Assembly: GCA_966430775.1 (NCBI GenBank)
Contig: CBJMMB010000016.1
Location: 1 to 41,215 of the forward strand
From: Dyella_B sp966430775
GTDB taxonomy: Bacteria > Pseudomonadota > Gammaproteobacteria > Xanthomonadales > Rhodanobacteraceae
DNA: 41,215 bases
Direction: 5' to 3'
A program made the translations under genes and the position numbers. This document shows positions 32,747 to 40,220 of the stretch, in pieces (the stretch's first letter is position 1; the number at the start of each line of letters is the position of its first letter). The notes under the pieces were generated by a model. It saw nothing but the letters and a program-made list of their open reading frames with translations. It had not been told where the DNA came from and ran no database searches.

Positions 32747-33802
32747 CTATAAGGTCGTGGCGGCGCGATTCAAGGCATCGCTGAGCAGGCGGGCGGTGGC
32801 CTGCACCACTGGAATCACGCGATCGTACGCCATGCGGGTGGGACCGATCACGCCGACCGCGCCCAGCAACCGGCCCTGCGCACCATAGCTGGCGGTGACC
32901 ACGCTGCAGCCATCCAGCGCGGCGAAGCCCGATTCCTCACCGATAAACAGCCGCACGCCGGGCGCCTTGGCGCAGGTTTCCATCAGCTGCAGCAATTCGT
33001 TCTTCTTCTGGAACGCTTCGAACAGCTCGCGCAGGCGGTCGAGGTTGCCCAGCTCGGCATAGGCCATCAGGTTGGTCTGGCCGCTGACCAGCACGTCTTC
33101 GTCCTGCGGCGCAAACGACGATGCCGCCAGCTCCACCGCCTTGGAAAGCAGCTGATGCAGCTCGCTGCTGGCCTCGCGCAGTTCGCGCAGCAGGTGCGCG
33201 CGGATATCGTCCACGCGCAGGCCCACGAAATGCTCGTTGATGTAGTTGGCGGCCTGCTCCAGCTCCCGCGCCTCCACCGGCTTGGCCAGCTGGATCACGC
33301 GGTTCTGCACCTGGTTGTCGGAGAACACCAGGATCACCAGCACGCGCGCATCGGGCAGCGGCACGAAGTCGATATGGCGCAGCGGGAAATCGGTCTGGCG
33401 CGGCACCGTCACCACGCCGGCGAAATGAGTCATCGCCGACAGCAATGCCGACGCATTGCCGACCAGGTCGCGCACGGTGGTCGGGCCGGGCGGCAGCTCG
33501 CGCTGCAAACGCACCATTTCGTCACGCGGCAACGGCTGTAGTTCGATCAGGCTGTCAACGAACAGGCGCAGGCCGCGCGGCGTGGGGATGCGTCCGGCCG
33601 AGGTATGCGGCGAGGCGATCAGGCCGGCTTCTTCCAGGTCCGCCATGACGTTGCGGATGGTGGCCGGGCTCACGTCCAGCCCGGACGAACGCGACAGCGT
33701 GCGCGAGCCGACCGGTTCGCCGTCGATCAGATACTGCGCGATCAACGTGCGCAGCAGGCGCCGTGCGCGGGTATCGAGTTCTTGGCCAGGGTGACGAGAC
33801 AT
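32747..33802 (-). CDS. hrcA: Heat-inducible transcription repressor HrcA
   Basis: 351 residues from the ATG at 33802. The N-terminal winged HTH contains LDVSPATIRNVMADLEEAGLIASPHTSAGRIPTPRG, the hallmark of HrcA. A GAF-like dimerisation domain follows (RVLVILVFSDNQVQNRVIQL) and the C-terminus has GVIGPTRMAYDRVIPVV. HrcA represses chaperone genes at CIRCE elements; no CIRCE (TTAGCACTC-N9-GAGTGCTAA) was found in this window, so its targets are probably elsewhere, for example groESL. Divergent from recN. Confidence 0.96.
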   Translation of the reverse strand: MSRHPGQELDTRARRLLRTLIAQYLIDGEPVGSRTLSRSSGLDVSPATIRNVMADLEEAGLIASPHTSAGRIPTPRGLRLFVDSLIELQPLPRDEMVRLQRELPPGPTTVRDLVGNASALLSAMTHFAGVVTVPRQTDFPLRHIDFVPLPDARVLVILVFSDNQVQNRVIQLAKPVEARELEQAANYINEHFVGLRVDDIRAHLLRELREASSELHQLLSKAVELAASSFAPQDEDVLVSGQTNLMAYAELGNLDRLRELFEAFQKKNELLQLMETCAKAPGVRLFIGEESGFAALDGCSVVTASYGAQGRLLGAVGVIGPTRMAYDRVIPVVQATARLLSDALNRAATTL

Positions 33803-33875
33803 GCGCTGTGGCAATCCGTGAGACGGCTTAGAAATAAGGTTTGATGAGCCAGAAAGCAAGAAAGGCTCCATGGAT

Positions 33876-33954
33876 GGGGAACAGGGGCCGGAAACGGGAA
33901 CGCCAGGATCGCCACATGCCGCATGCTCCCCGTTCCCTATTCCCGGTTCCCCCG
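33876..33954. repeat. Imperfect inverted repeat between hrcA and recN
   Basis: GGGGAACAGGGGCCGGAAAC...(33876-33902) is mirrored by CCCCGTTCCCTATTCCCGGT...(33927-33954). This GGGAA/TTCCC-rich palindrome resembles xanthomonad dispersed repeats. It lies just upstream of a possible -10 (TACAAT, 33955-33960) for recN. Confidence 0.5.
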
Positions 33955-33986
33955 TACAATCGCGCCGATAACTACCACCCTTTCCC

Positions 33987-35660
33987 ATGCTCACTTCCCT
34001 CTACGTTCGTCATCTCGCCGTCGTCGAAGAAGCCGATCTCGCCTTTGGTCCCGGCCTGACCGTGGTCAGCGGGGAAACCGGCGCGGGCAAGTCCCTGCTG
34101 GTGGACGCCCTGATGCTGCTGGCCGGCGCGCGCGCCGACAGCGGCATCGTGCGGGCCGGCAGCGATCGCGCCGAACTCGCCGCGGAGTTCGACCTCGGCC
34201 AGTTGCCCGAGGCGCGCGACTGGCTCCAGCGCGAGGAGCTGGACGAAGACGGCACCTGCCAGCTGCGCCGCGTGATCCGCGCCGAAGGCAGCTCGCGCGC
34301 CTGGATCAACGGCCGCCCCGCCACCATCAGCCAGATGGGCGAACTGGCCGCGCTGCTGGTGGAAATCCACGGCCAGCACGAGCATCAGGCGCTGCTGGAA
34401 CGCGCGCATCAAATGAACCTGCTCGATGCCTATGCCGAAAACGAAACGCGCGTGGCGCAGGTACGCGAACTGGCCGCGCAATGGCGCGAACTCGGCGCAC
34501 GCATCCGCAAGTTGGCCGGCGGCGAGGATCGCGAGCATCGCCTGGAACTGCTGCGGCACGAACTTTCCGAACTGGAAAAATGGGCGCTGCCCGCTGCCGC
34601 ACTGGCCGAACTGGAAAGCAGCCACAAGCGACTGGCCAACGCCAGCAAGCTCACCGAAGGCATCACTGGCGTAGTCGATCTGCTCGACGGCGACAGCGAA
34701 TTCGCGCTGCGTTCGTCGCTGGGGCGCGCGCATGCGGAACTCAGCCGCCTTGCCGCCCTGGACGATCGCCTCGCGCCGATGCTCGAGCTGCTCGACAACG
34801 CGCAGATCCAGCTCACTGAAGCGGCCGACGGTCTTGCGCGTTATGCGCAGGATGTCGATCTCGATCCCGAACGCTATGCGGAGGTCGATGCGCATCTCAC
34901 GCGCCTGCACGAACTGTCGCGCAAGCATCGCCTGCCCGTCGCCGAGCTGGATGACAAACGCATCGCCGTGCAAAACGAACTGACTGAACTGGAAAACGCC
35001 GGCGACGCACTCCAGCGCCTGGATGCGCAGCGCGCGCAATTGCAGCGCGATTACGACAAGGCGGCCGAAGCCCTCAGCAAATCGCGCCAGGCCGCGGCCA
35101 AGCGCCTCGGCAAGGAAGTAAGCGCATTGATGGGCGAACTGGGCATGGCCGGCGGCGTGCTGCAGGTAACGCTGGAGGCTTCCGAAAACAACGAACCCGA
35201 TCCGCAAGGCCGCGAACGCTGCGAACTGCTGGTCAGCGCCAACCCCGGCCAGCCGCCGCGTCCGCTGCGCAAGGTGGCATCCGGCGGCGAACTCGCCCGC
35301 ATCAGCCTGGCGATCGAAGTGGCCACGCTGGGCAAGGACACCGTCGGCTGCATGGTGTTCGACGAAGTCGACACCGGCATCGGCGGCGCCGTGGCCGAAG
35401 TGGTCGGCCAGAAACTGCGCGCCCTCGGTTCACGCTGCCAGGTGCTATGCGTAACGCATCTGCCGCAGGTAGCCGCGCAAGGCCACGCACATCTGCGCGT
35501 CAGCAAACGCAGCGAAAGCGGTTCCACCCACACACGCATCGAAGTGCTCAACACCGAAGGCCGCCGCGATGAACTGGCGCGCATGCTCGGCGGCGTGGAG
35601 ATCACCCGCGAAACGCGAGCGCATGCAAAGAAGATGCTGGAGCAGGCGCAAACCGCCTAA
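33987..35660 (+). CDS. recN: DNA repair protein RecN
   Basis: 557 residues. SMC-like ATPase for double-strand break repair. Walker A GETGAGKSLLVDAL at about 30-43, a long central coiled coil, then the ABC signature VASGGELARISLAIE and Walker B CMVFDEVDTGIGGAVAEVVGQKL. The D-loop and VLCVTHLPQVAAQGHAHL follow. Divergent from hrcA. SOS control is usual for recN but no LexA box was recognised. Confidence 0.97.
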   Translation: MLTSLYVRHLAVVEEADLAFGPGLTVVSGETGAGKSLLVDALMLLAGARADSGIVRAGSDRAELAAEFDLGQLPEARDWLQREELDEDGTCQLRRVIRAEGSSRAWINGRPATISQMGELAALLVEIHGQHEHQALLERAHQMNLLDAYAENETRVAQVRELAAQWRELGARIRKLAGGEDREHRLELLRHELSELEKWALPAAALAELESSHKRLANASKLTEGITGVVDLLDGDSEFALRSSLGRAHAELSRLAALDDRLAPMLELLDNAQIQLTEAADGLARYAQDVDLDPERYAEVDAHLTRLHELSRKHRLPVAELDDKRIAVQNELTELENAGDALQRLDAQRAQLQRDYDKAAEALSKSRQAAAKRLGKEVSALMGELGMAGGVLQVTLEASENNEPDPQGRERCELLVSANPGQPPRPLRKVASGGELARISLAIEVATLGKDTVGCMVFDEVDTGIGGAVAEVVGQKLRALGSRCQVLCVTHLPQVAAQGHAHLRVSKRSESGSTHTRIEVLNTEGRRDELARMLGGVEITRETRAHAKKMLEQAQTA

Positions 35661-35720
35661 ACACCACCTACAAAAATCCGAGATTTCGACCCACTAGGCC
35701 CTAGCGATAGACCCCAGTAG

Positions 35721-35987
35721 CGGCGGGAAACCGTCCGAACTTCCAGGCAACGGAAAGGCGAGTGCGAAATCTGGCAGCGGCGCTTTTGGGAACATCAAAT
35801 CAAGAGCGAGACCAGTCTTCAGCGTCACCTTGATTACGTGCACATCAATCCGGTAAAGCACGGCCACGCGAGGCGGGCCAGTGATTGGCCGTATTCCTCG
35901 ATACATCGATATATTCGGCAAGGCTTGATGACGGCTGATTGGGCCTGTGCACCGGATGTGCTGGGCTTTGGTTCGGGGCGGGATTGA
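35721..35987 (+). pseudogene. C-terminal remnant of a REP-associated tyrosine transposase (RAYT, Y1_Tnp)
   Basis: An open frame without a start, preceded by an in-frame TAG at 35718, encodes the typical RAYT C-terminus: GECEIWQRRFWEHQIKSE, then LDYVHINPVKHGHARRASDW and PYSSIHRYIRQGL, ending in ADWACAPD. The catalytic N-terminal half (HUH and Tyr motifs) is missing, so the gene is broken. It is followed at once by a REP-like palindrome, as expected for RAYT loci. The rest of 35661-36052 holds no other gene. Confidence 0.88.
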
Positions 35988-35988
35988 C

Positions 35989-36020
35989 GTTGGGGTTCGC
36001 TGGCGCTCAGCCCAACCTAC
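35989..36020. repeat. REP-like palindrome adjoining the RAYT remnant
   Basis: GTTGGG ... CCCAAC separated by GTTCGCTGGCGCTCAG, extended on the right by CTACG. The ends match the perfect palindrome at 3537-3564 (GTAGGTTGGGGT). It lies immediately after the RAYT remnant, supporting a REP-RAYT relationship. Confidence 0.7.
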
Positions 36021-36052
36021 GGGACGTTTTCAGCGGGCTCGGCGGACAACGT

Positions 36053-36688
36053 TCAAGTGCGAATCGGCAGCAATCCGCGTTCGCTCGCAATCCGATAAAG
36101 ATCCAGTTCCGAGCCCGCGCCCAGCTTCCCCATCAGGCTGGCGCGATGGATGTATACGGTCTTCTGGCCAATCCCCAGCTCCGCCGCCACCTGCTTCGGC
36201 GCGCGGCCGGCGGCCAGCAGCAGGAATACCTCATGCTCGCGCGCGGTAAGCCGGTCGATCGGGTCAAGCGTGTCGTTCGGCCTTGCCGCGCGGCGCTGGC
36301 GCAGGTCGGAGCTCAGGAATTCCTCGCCGCGCATCACGGCGCGCAAACCGGCCACCAGTTCTTCCGGCGCGACGCCTTTGGTGACGTAACCGCTCGCGCC
36401 GCGGCGCAAGGCTTCCGATACATAAGGTTCGCCATCGTGCATGCTCAGCACCACGATGCGCGTGCCGGTGGCTACGCTGCGCAGATGTTCGATCAGCGGC
36501 AGGCCGCTGCCGTCTGGTAGCGACAGATCGAGCGCGACCAGGTCCGGCTGGTAATGGCTGATAGCTTCCACCGCGTCATCGGCGTTGCGGCATTCGGCCA
36601 CGACCTCGAGGTCCGGCTCCATTTCGATAAGCCGCTTGAACCCCTCGCGGACGATGGCGTGATCGTCGACCAGAACAATGCTGTGCAT
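36053..36688 (-). CDS. NarL/FixJ (GacA/UhpA-like) response regulator
   Basis: 211 residues from the ATG at 36688 (a GTG at 36697 is possible). Receiver domain 1-120: IVLVDDHAIVREGFKRL with acidic pocket DD, phospho-acceptor in LVALDLSLPDGSG, and GASGYVTKG with the conserved Lys. C-terminal LuxR HTH: LTAREHEVFLLLAAGRAPKQVAAELGIGQKTVYIHRASLMGKLGA. Lies head-to-head with the histidine kinase gene 88 bp away, its likely partner. A structured RNA candidate follows the kinase gene. Confidence 0.92.
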   Translation of the reverse strand: MHSIVLVDDHAIVREGFKRLIEMEPDLEVVAECRNADDAVEAISHYQPDLVALDLSLPDGSGLPLIEHLRSVATGTRIVVLSMHDGEPYVSEALRRGASGYVTKGVAPEELVAGLRAVMRGEEFLSSDLRQRRAARPNDTLDPIDRLTAREHEVFLLLAAGRAPKQVAAELGIGQKTVYIHRASLMGKLGAGSELDLYRIASERGLLPIRT

Positions 36689-36776
36689 AAGGCGCACTGT
36701 ATCCGACGTCGGCCCGGATGCAATCCCGATTCCAACCAGGCATCACGGACCGACCACCGCCCGCTAACATCCGCGC

Positions 36777-38366
36777 ATGCGCCTGAAACTTTCCTTCTTG
36801 AAATCGCCCCCGTTCGCCGGCCTGGGTTACGGCGTGCTGTGGGGCCTGCTATGGCCCACGTCGCAGCCGGACTGGACCTTGCAGTTCGGCCTGCGCTTCG
36901 GCGTGTTGCTGCTGTCGCCGTTCCGCTACTGGCCATGGCTGATCGGCTCGGAGCTGGTCGCCGCGCTGTCCATTGAATACTGGTACGGCTACACGCTGGA
37001 CTGGCACACCTTCGTGTTCGGCGACCTGCCGCTGCCGATGATGGTGGCGCTGTGCTTGGGGTTGCTGCGGCGGGCGAACCTGCGGCCGAGCATGCGCGAT
37101 CCGGAGGAAGTCTCGCGCTTGCTGCTCTCGGCCGGCTTCACCGGCGTGGCCGCCACCGCCACCGACGCGGCAACGATGGCTTTGCTGCACGAGCTGCCAT
37201 CGACCGGTCTGCTGGAAGGCCTGGGCAACGAAATCCTCGGCTACTACGTCGGCCTGCTATTGCTGGTGCCGCCGCTGATCATGCTGTGGCGCGCGCGCCC
37301 ATCGAAGCAGGAGATGTCCGAACTGCTGATGGACGGCCTGCTGGTGATGCTGCCGGCGCTGATCATTCTGTTGATCCTTACCGAGCAGGCGGCGCCGCAA
37401 CGCGAGTTCGCGCGCATCCTGTCGCTGGCGCCGGTGCTGTTCTTCGCCTTCCGCCACGGTTGGCGCGGCGCCAGCCTGTCGATGTTGGTCTCCAGCGCGG
37501 GCATGGCGCTGGTCGATCGCGTCTTTACGCATGTGGTGCCGACTGCCTCTTCGCACATGTTCCTGGCCGTGGCCGGCACCGGCGCCTTGATGCTGGGTTC
37601 GGCCACCGATGCGCTCCGCCGCAGCAGCGCGCGCATGGCGGAGCAGAACGTGTATCTGGCCGCGGTCAATCGCCGCCTCGATCACCTTGCCCGCCAGCTA
37701 CGCGATGCCGCACGCGGCAACCTGCAGACCGAAGAAAACCAGCGCCGCCACATGGCAGCCGAACTGCACGACGAGCTGGGCCAGAACCTCACCGCCATCC
37801 AGACCCACGTGAAGCTGGCGCAAACCCGCCTCAAGCAGGCCGGCCTGGAAGATATCGGCACTTCCATCAACGACATCCTTGCCCATATGCGCCGCGCGCT
37901 GCACCGGGTGATGGACGACCTGCGCCCGGCCGTACTGGATGAGTTCGGCCTGATGCGCGCGCTGGACGAAGGCCCGATCCGCGACCTGCTGGCCACCGCC
38001 GGCATGATCTATCACACGGAACTGCACGGCGACCCGCGCCTGCTGGAAGAGGACATCCGCACCGCCATCTACCGCCTGGCCCAGGAAAGCGCCACCAACG
38101 CGGTGAAGCACGCCCAGGCCACTGAATTCCGGCTGCGGCTGCGTATCGGCGAGCGTGCGGGCCTGGCGCTGGCGCTGGTGGATATCCGCGACAACGGCGT
38201 CGGCCTGCCCGAACGCGTACCGCGCGGCGGCCGGGGTCTACAGGGCATGCGCGACCGCGTGACCTCGCTGGGCGGGCTGTTCCGCCTACGCCCCGACAGC
38301 CAGGGCGTTCACCTGCGCATTTTGCTGCGCAGCAACATCCCCATGCGCGAATCCAGTGACTTGTGA
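36777..38366 (+). CDS. Membrane histidine kinase, MASE1 sensor with HisKA_3 and HATPase_c
   Basis: 529 residues. About eight transmembrane helices to residue 285 form a MASE1-like integral-membrane sensor (opening LKSPPFAGLGYGVLWGLLWP). A linker helix leads to the HisKA_3 dimerisation motif ENQRRHMAAELHDELGQNL with the phospho-acceptor His331, then the ATPase domain: N-box ESATNAVKHAQATEF, DNGVGLPERVPRGGRGLQGMRDRV. This is the UhpB/NarX-like kinase class that pairs with LuxR-type regulators such as the divergent gene. The signal is unknown. Confidence 0.9.
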   Translation: MRLKLSFLKSPPFAGLGYGVLWGLLWPTSQPDWTLQFGLRFGVLLLSPFRYWPWLIGSELVAALSIEYWYGYTLDWHTFVFGDLPLPMMVALCLGLLRRANLRPSMRDPEEVSRLLLSAGFTGVAATATDAATMALLHELPSTGLLEGLGNEILGYYVGLLLLVPPLIMLWRARPSKQEMSELLMDGLLVMLPALIILLILTEQAAPQREFARILSLAPVLFFAFRHGWRGASLSMLVSSAGMALVDRVFTHVVPTASSHMFLAVAGTGALMLGSATDALRRSSARMAEQNVYLAAVNRRLDHLARQLRDAARGNLQTEENQRRHMAAELHDELGQNLTAIQTHVKLAQTRLKQAGLEDIGTSINDILAHMRRALHRVMDDLRPAVLDEFGLMRALDEGPIRDLLATAGMIYHTELHGDPRLLEEDIRTAIYRLAQESATNAVKHAQATEFRLRLRIGERAGLALALVDIRDNGVGLPERVPRGGRGLQGMRDRVTSLGGLFRLRPDSQGVHLRILLRSNIPMRESSDL

Positions 38367-38423
38367 CACTGTAACTAGGAAATTTTCCAATACCAGCTCC
38401 GTAAAAGCTTCGTTAGGATCAAT

Positions 38424-38622
38424 CCCATCGATGTGGGGGAGCCGCCGTCGAGAGACGGCGAGCACGAGTCATCCGTGGGGACGGAGGACTCGAAGAGTGG
38501 CAGGACGCCACTCCGCCGGAGTCTGGACATTTGCAGGTATTCGCGAGCAATTCCGATACCACGCACGTCAAGAGACAACGGTAAGCCGCTGGGCGGACAG
38601 GAGTCCTCCCGCGGCTTTTTTT
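38424..38622 (+). ncRNA. Candidate structured small RNA, CsrB/RsmZ-like
   Basis: No convincing protein frame; successive hairpins instead. CCCA/TGGG (38424-38437). GCCGTC-GAGA-GACGGC (38444-38459). GAGTC-a-TCCGT-GGGG-ACGGA-g-GACTC (38466-38491). GAGTGGC-AGGAC-GCCACTC (38495-38513). The final stem GCCGC-GGG-GGAC-AGGA-GTCC-CCC-GCGGC (38585-38615) is followed by seven T residues as an intrinsic terminator. AGGA sits in two apical loops and ten GGA triplets occur from 38416 on. CAGGACG at 38501 is one base from the CsrB repeat CAGGAUG. This matches RNAs that titrate CsrA/RsmA. The 5' end and the promoter are not defined; it follows the kinase stop by about 50 bp. Alternatives: another structured sRNA, or a leader or 3' element. 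Confidence 0.65.
38585..38622 (+). terminator. Intrinsic terminator of the candidate small RNA
   Basis: GCCGC-t-GGG-c-GGAC-AGGA-GTCC-t-CCC-GCGGC followed by TTTTTTT. A strong stem-loop whose tetraloop is AGGA. Confidence 0.85.
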
Positions 38623-38770
38623 ATGCCTGTTGTTTGGGCTGATCGGTTGGCGCCTGTCCGCTTCTCGCTTGTCTGCGAGGGGCTCTGCTTCTTGCCTCAT
38701 CGTCATTCGGGCCGACGCCCACTGTTGTCCGGAGAAAAGTCTGCATGTCTTGCAGAAATGACTAAATGTT

Positions 38771-38910
38771 CGTCATCCCAGCGAAAGCTGGACGCAGCGC
38801 GAAAGCGCGGAGAACGTCCGAAGGACGGCCCCAAAGGGGTGAGCGAAGCGAATCATCCAGCGACTTACTAGTCATCAAAGACATGGATCCCAGCTTTCGC
38901 TGGGATGACG
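38771..38910. repeat. Palindromic intergenic element with CGTCATCCCAGCGAAAGCTGG ends
   Basis: The 21-bp left arm (38771-38791) is the exact reverse complement of 38890-38910, and each arm itself forms a small hairpin (ATCCCAGC around a GAAA or TTTC loop). Inside are further small hairpins: GCGC-GAAA-GCGC, CGTCC-GAA-GGACG and CCCC-AAA-GGGG. It has no reading frame with coding signs and looks like a compound REP/MITE element of the xanthomonad kind. The DNA from 38623 to 38770 shows nothing recognisable apart from TCTGCA / TGCAGA. Confidence 0.75.
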
Positions 38911-38962
38911 GATCGGTAGCGTTGAATTTCCTGGAAATTACCAACAGCCAGGCTGCGCACGC

Positions 38963-39382
38963 CTACTTCCGCTTATTCCCCACCGGCTTCACATACAGCA
39001 CCAGGCTATGGTCCTGAATCTCATAGCCGTGCTTGGCCGCAATCTCGCGCTGCAAGCGCTCGATCTCTTCGCTGACGAACTCGATCACTTTCCCGCTGTC
39101 CACATCGATCATGTGATCGTGGTGCTGGCCGCGGTCCAGTTCGTACACCGCCTGCCCGCCCTCGAAATTGTGTTTGCTGAGGATGCCGGCGGCCTCGAAC
39201 TGGGTCAGCACCCGGTACACCGTAGCCAGGCCGATATCTTCCTGATGAGCCAACAGCTTCTTGTAGACGTCCTCGGCGGTGAGGTGCCGGGCGCCGTCTT
39301 CTTCGAAGATCTGGAGAATGCGCATCCGGGGGTGCGTGACCTTCAGCCCGGCTTTACGGAGTTCTTGAGTTTCCTGCTCCAT
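38963..39382 (-). CDS. fur: Ferric uptake regulator Fur
   Basis: 139 residues from the ATG at 39382. The HTH includes LKVTHPRMRILQIFEE and IGLATVYRVLTQFEAAGIL. The metal site HHDHMIDVDSGKVIEFVSEEIE follows. The two cysteines that form the structural zinc CxxC in E. coli Fur are replaced here (IDVDSG), as in Pseudomonas-type Fur. It represses iron uptake genes with Fe2+. Divergent from bamE across 74 bp, the conserved fur-bamE arrangement. The longer frame to 39499 overlaps bamE. Confidence 0.95.
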   Translation of the reverse strand: MEQETQELRKAGLKVTHPRMRILQIFEEDGARHLTAEDVYKKLLAHQEDIGLATVYRVLTQFEAAGILSKHNFEGGQAVYELDRGQHHDHMIDVDSGKVIEFVSEEIERLQREIAAKHGYEIQDHSLVLYVKPVGNKRK

Positions 39383-39456
39383 CGCAAGCTCCCGGTACAC
39401 GGTCAAATCGAGCCATAGTGTATCATCGACACCTTCACGATCCGGACGCACTACGA

Positions 39457-39930
39457 ATGCAAAAGCTGATTCGCACGCTGGGCTACGCCACGCTGGCACT
39501 TTCCCTGGCCGGCTGTCATCTCGTGTATACCCCCGACGTAGCCCAGGGCAATCTGTTCGACAAGACCATCGACAAGAACCTTGCCGATCAGCTCAAGCCG
39601 GGTCTTACCAAGCGTCAGGTGCTGGTGCTGCTGGGCACGCCTTCGGTGTCCACGCCGTTCAACCAGAACCGCTGGGATTACGTCTCCACCTATTCGCATC
39701 GTGGCGAGAAGATGAAGGTCAACGCCATGAGCCTTTACTTCAACAACGACGTGCTGGTGCGCACCGAGGGCAACCTGTACTTCCAGGATGCGCAGAAGCT
39801 GGTGCAGCAGAGCAACAAGTACAAGACCAAGTACGACGTCAACGACACCTCCGGCGACAAGGCGCCCGGCTCGGGCGGTGACAACGGCGGCGGTGGTGGC
39901 GGCGACAACGGCGGCGGCGGCCCGAACTGA
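39457..39930 (+). CDS. bamE: Outer membrane protein assembly factor BamE (SmpA/OmlA lipoprotein)
   Basis: 157 residues from the ATG at 39457. Lipoprotein signal MQKLIRTLGYATLALSLAGC with lipobox LAGC and Cys20. The conserved core is VAQGNLFDK...LKPGLTKRQVLVLLGTPSV and WDYVSTY, then a C-terminal Gly/Asn/Asp-rich tail (GSGGDNGGGGGGDNGGGG). It is part of the BAM complex inserting beta-barrel proteins. The tail is longer and more glycine-rich than in E. coli. The ATG lies at the correct distance from the lipobox; the earlier codons to 39418 do not. Confidence 0.95.
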   Translation: MQKLIRTLGYATLALSLAGCHLVYTPDVAQGNLFDKTIDKNLADQLKPGLTKRQVLVLLGTPSVSTPFNQNRWDYVSTYSHRGEKMKVNAMSLYFNNDVLVRTEGNLYFQDAQKLVQQSNKYKTKYDVNDTSGDKAPGSGGDNGGGGGGDNGGGGPN

Positions 39931-39944
39931 TCGCCCTGCCCGCT

Positions 39945-40220
39945 TCACCTGGCGCGTCGGCGCCGGGCGTCTTTCGGATCGAGCGTGAGCGGCCGGTAGA
40001 TTTCCACCCGATCGCCATCGAGCAGCAGATCGTCGGCCGTCACGCGGCGGGAGAAAATGCCCAGGCGTGACGGATCGAACGCCACTTCGGGCATCTCCCG
40101 CAGCAGGCCGGATTGTTCCACCGCCTGGATCACCGTGCTTCCCGCAGGCAGGCTCACCCGGCGCAGCAGTTGACGCTGCGGCGTGGCGCAAACCACTTCC
40201 ACCGCGATGCGCTCAGCCAT
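39945..40220 (-). CDS. rnfH: RnfH family protein (UPF0125, ubiquitin-like fold)
   Basis: 91 residues; starts MAERIAVEVVCATPQRQLLRRVSLPAGSTVIQAVEQSGLL and contains VAFDPSRLGIFSRRVTADDLLLDGDRVEIYRPLTLDPKDARRRRA, the RnfH signature. It overlaps the ratA stop by 8 bp (ATGGCTGA), the conserved ratA-rnfH pair. The role is not firmly known in this group. Confidence 0.93.
   Translation of the reverse strand: MAERIAVEVVCATPQRQLLRRVSLPAGSTVIQAVEQSGLLREMPEVAFDPSRLGIFSRRVTADDLLLDGDRVEIYRPLTLDPKDARRRRAR

Noticed and set aside
33803..33990. Possible CIRCE operator near hrcA
   Set aside because: No TTAGCACTC-N9-GAGTGCTAA or close match was found between hrcA and recN or in the grpE-dnaK gap.
35694..35921. 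75-codon minus-strand frame after recN
   Set aside because: It is the shadow of the RAYT remnant on the plus strand, which carries recognisable RAYT residues.
38424..38642. tmRNA, 6S RNA, RNase P RNA or 4.5S RNA at the structured locus
   Set aside because: The characteristic sequences of these RNAs are not present; the hairpin series and AGGA loops do not fit them. tmRNA is expected beyond smpB, outside the window.
38433..38642. 69-codon open frame across the candidate small RNA
   Set aside because: No ribosome site, unlike any protein I know, and the sequence is better explained by perfect hairpins and an intrinsic terminator.
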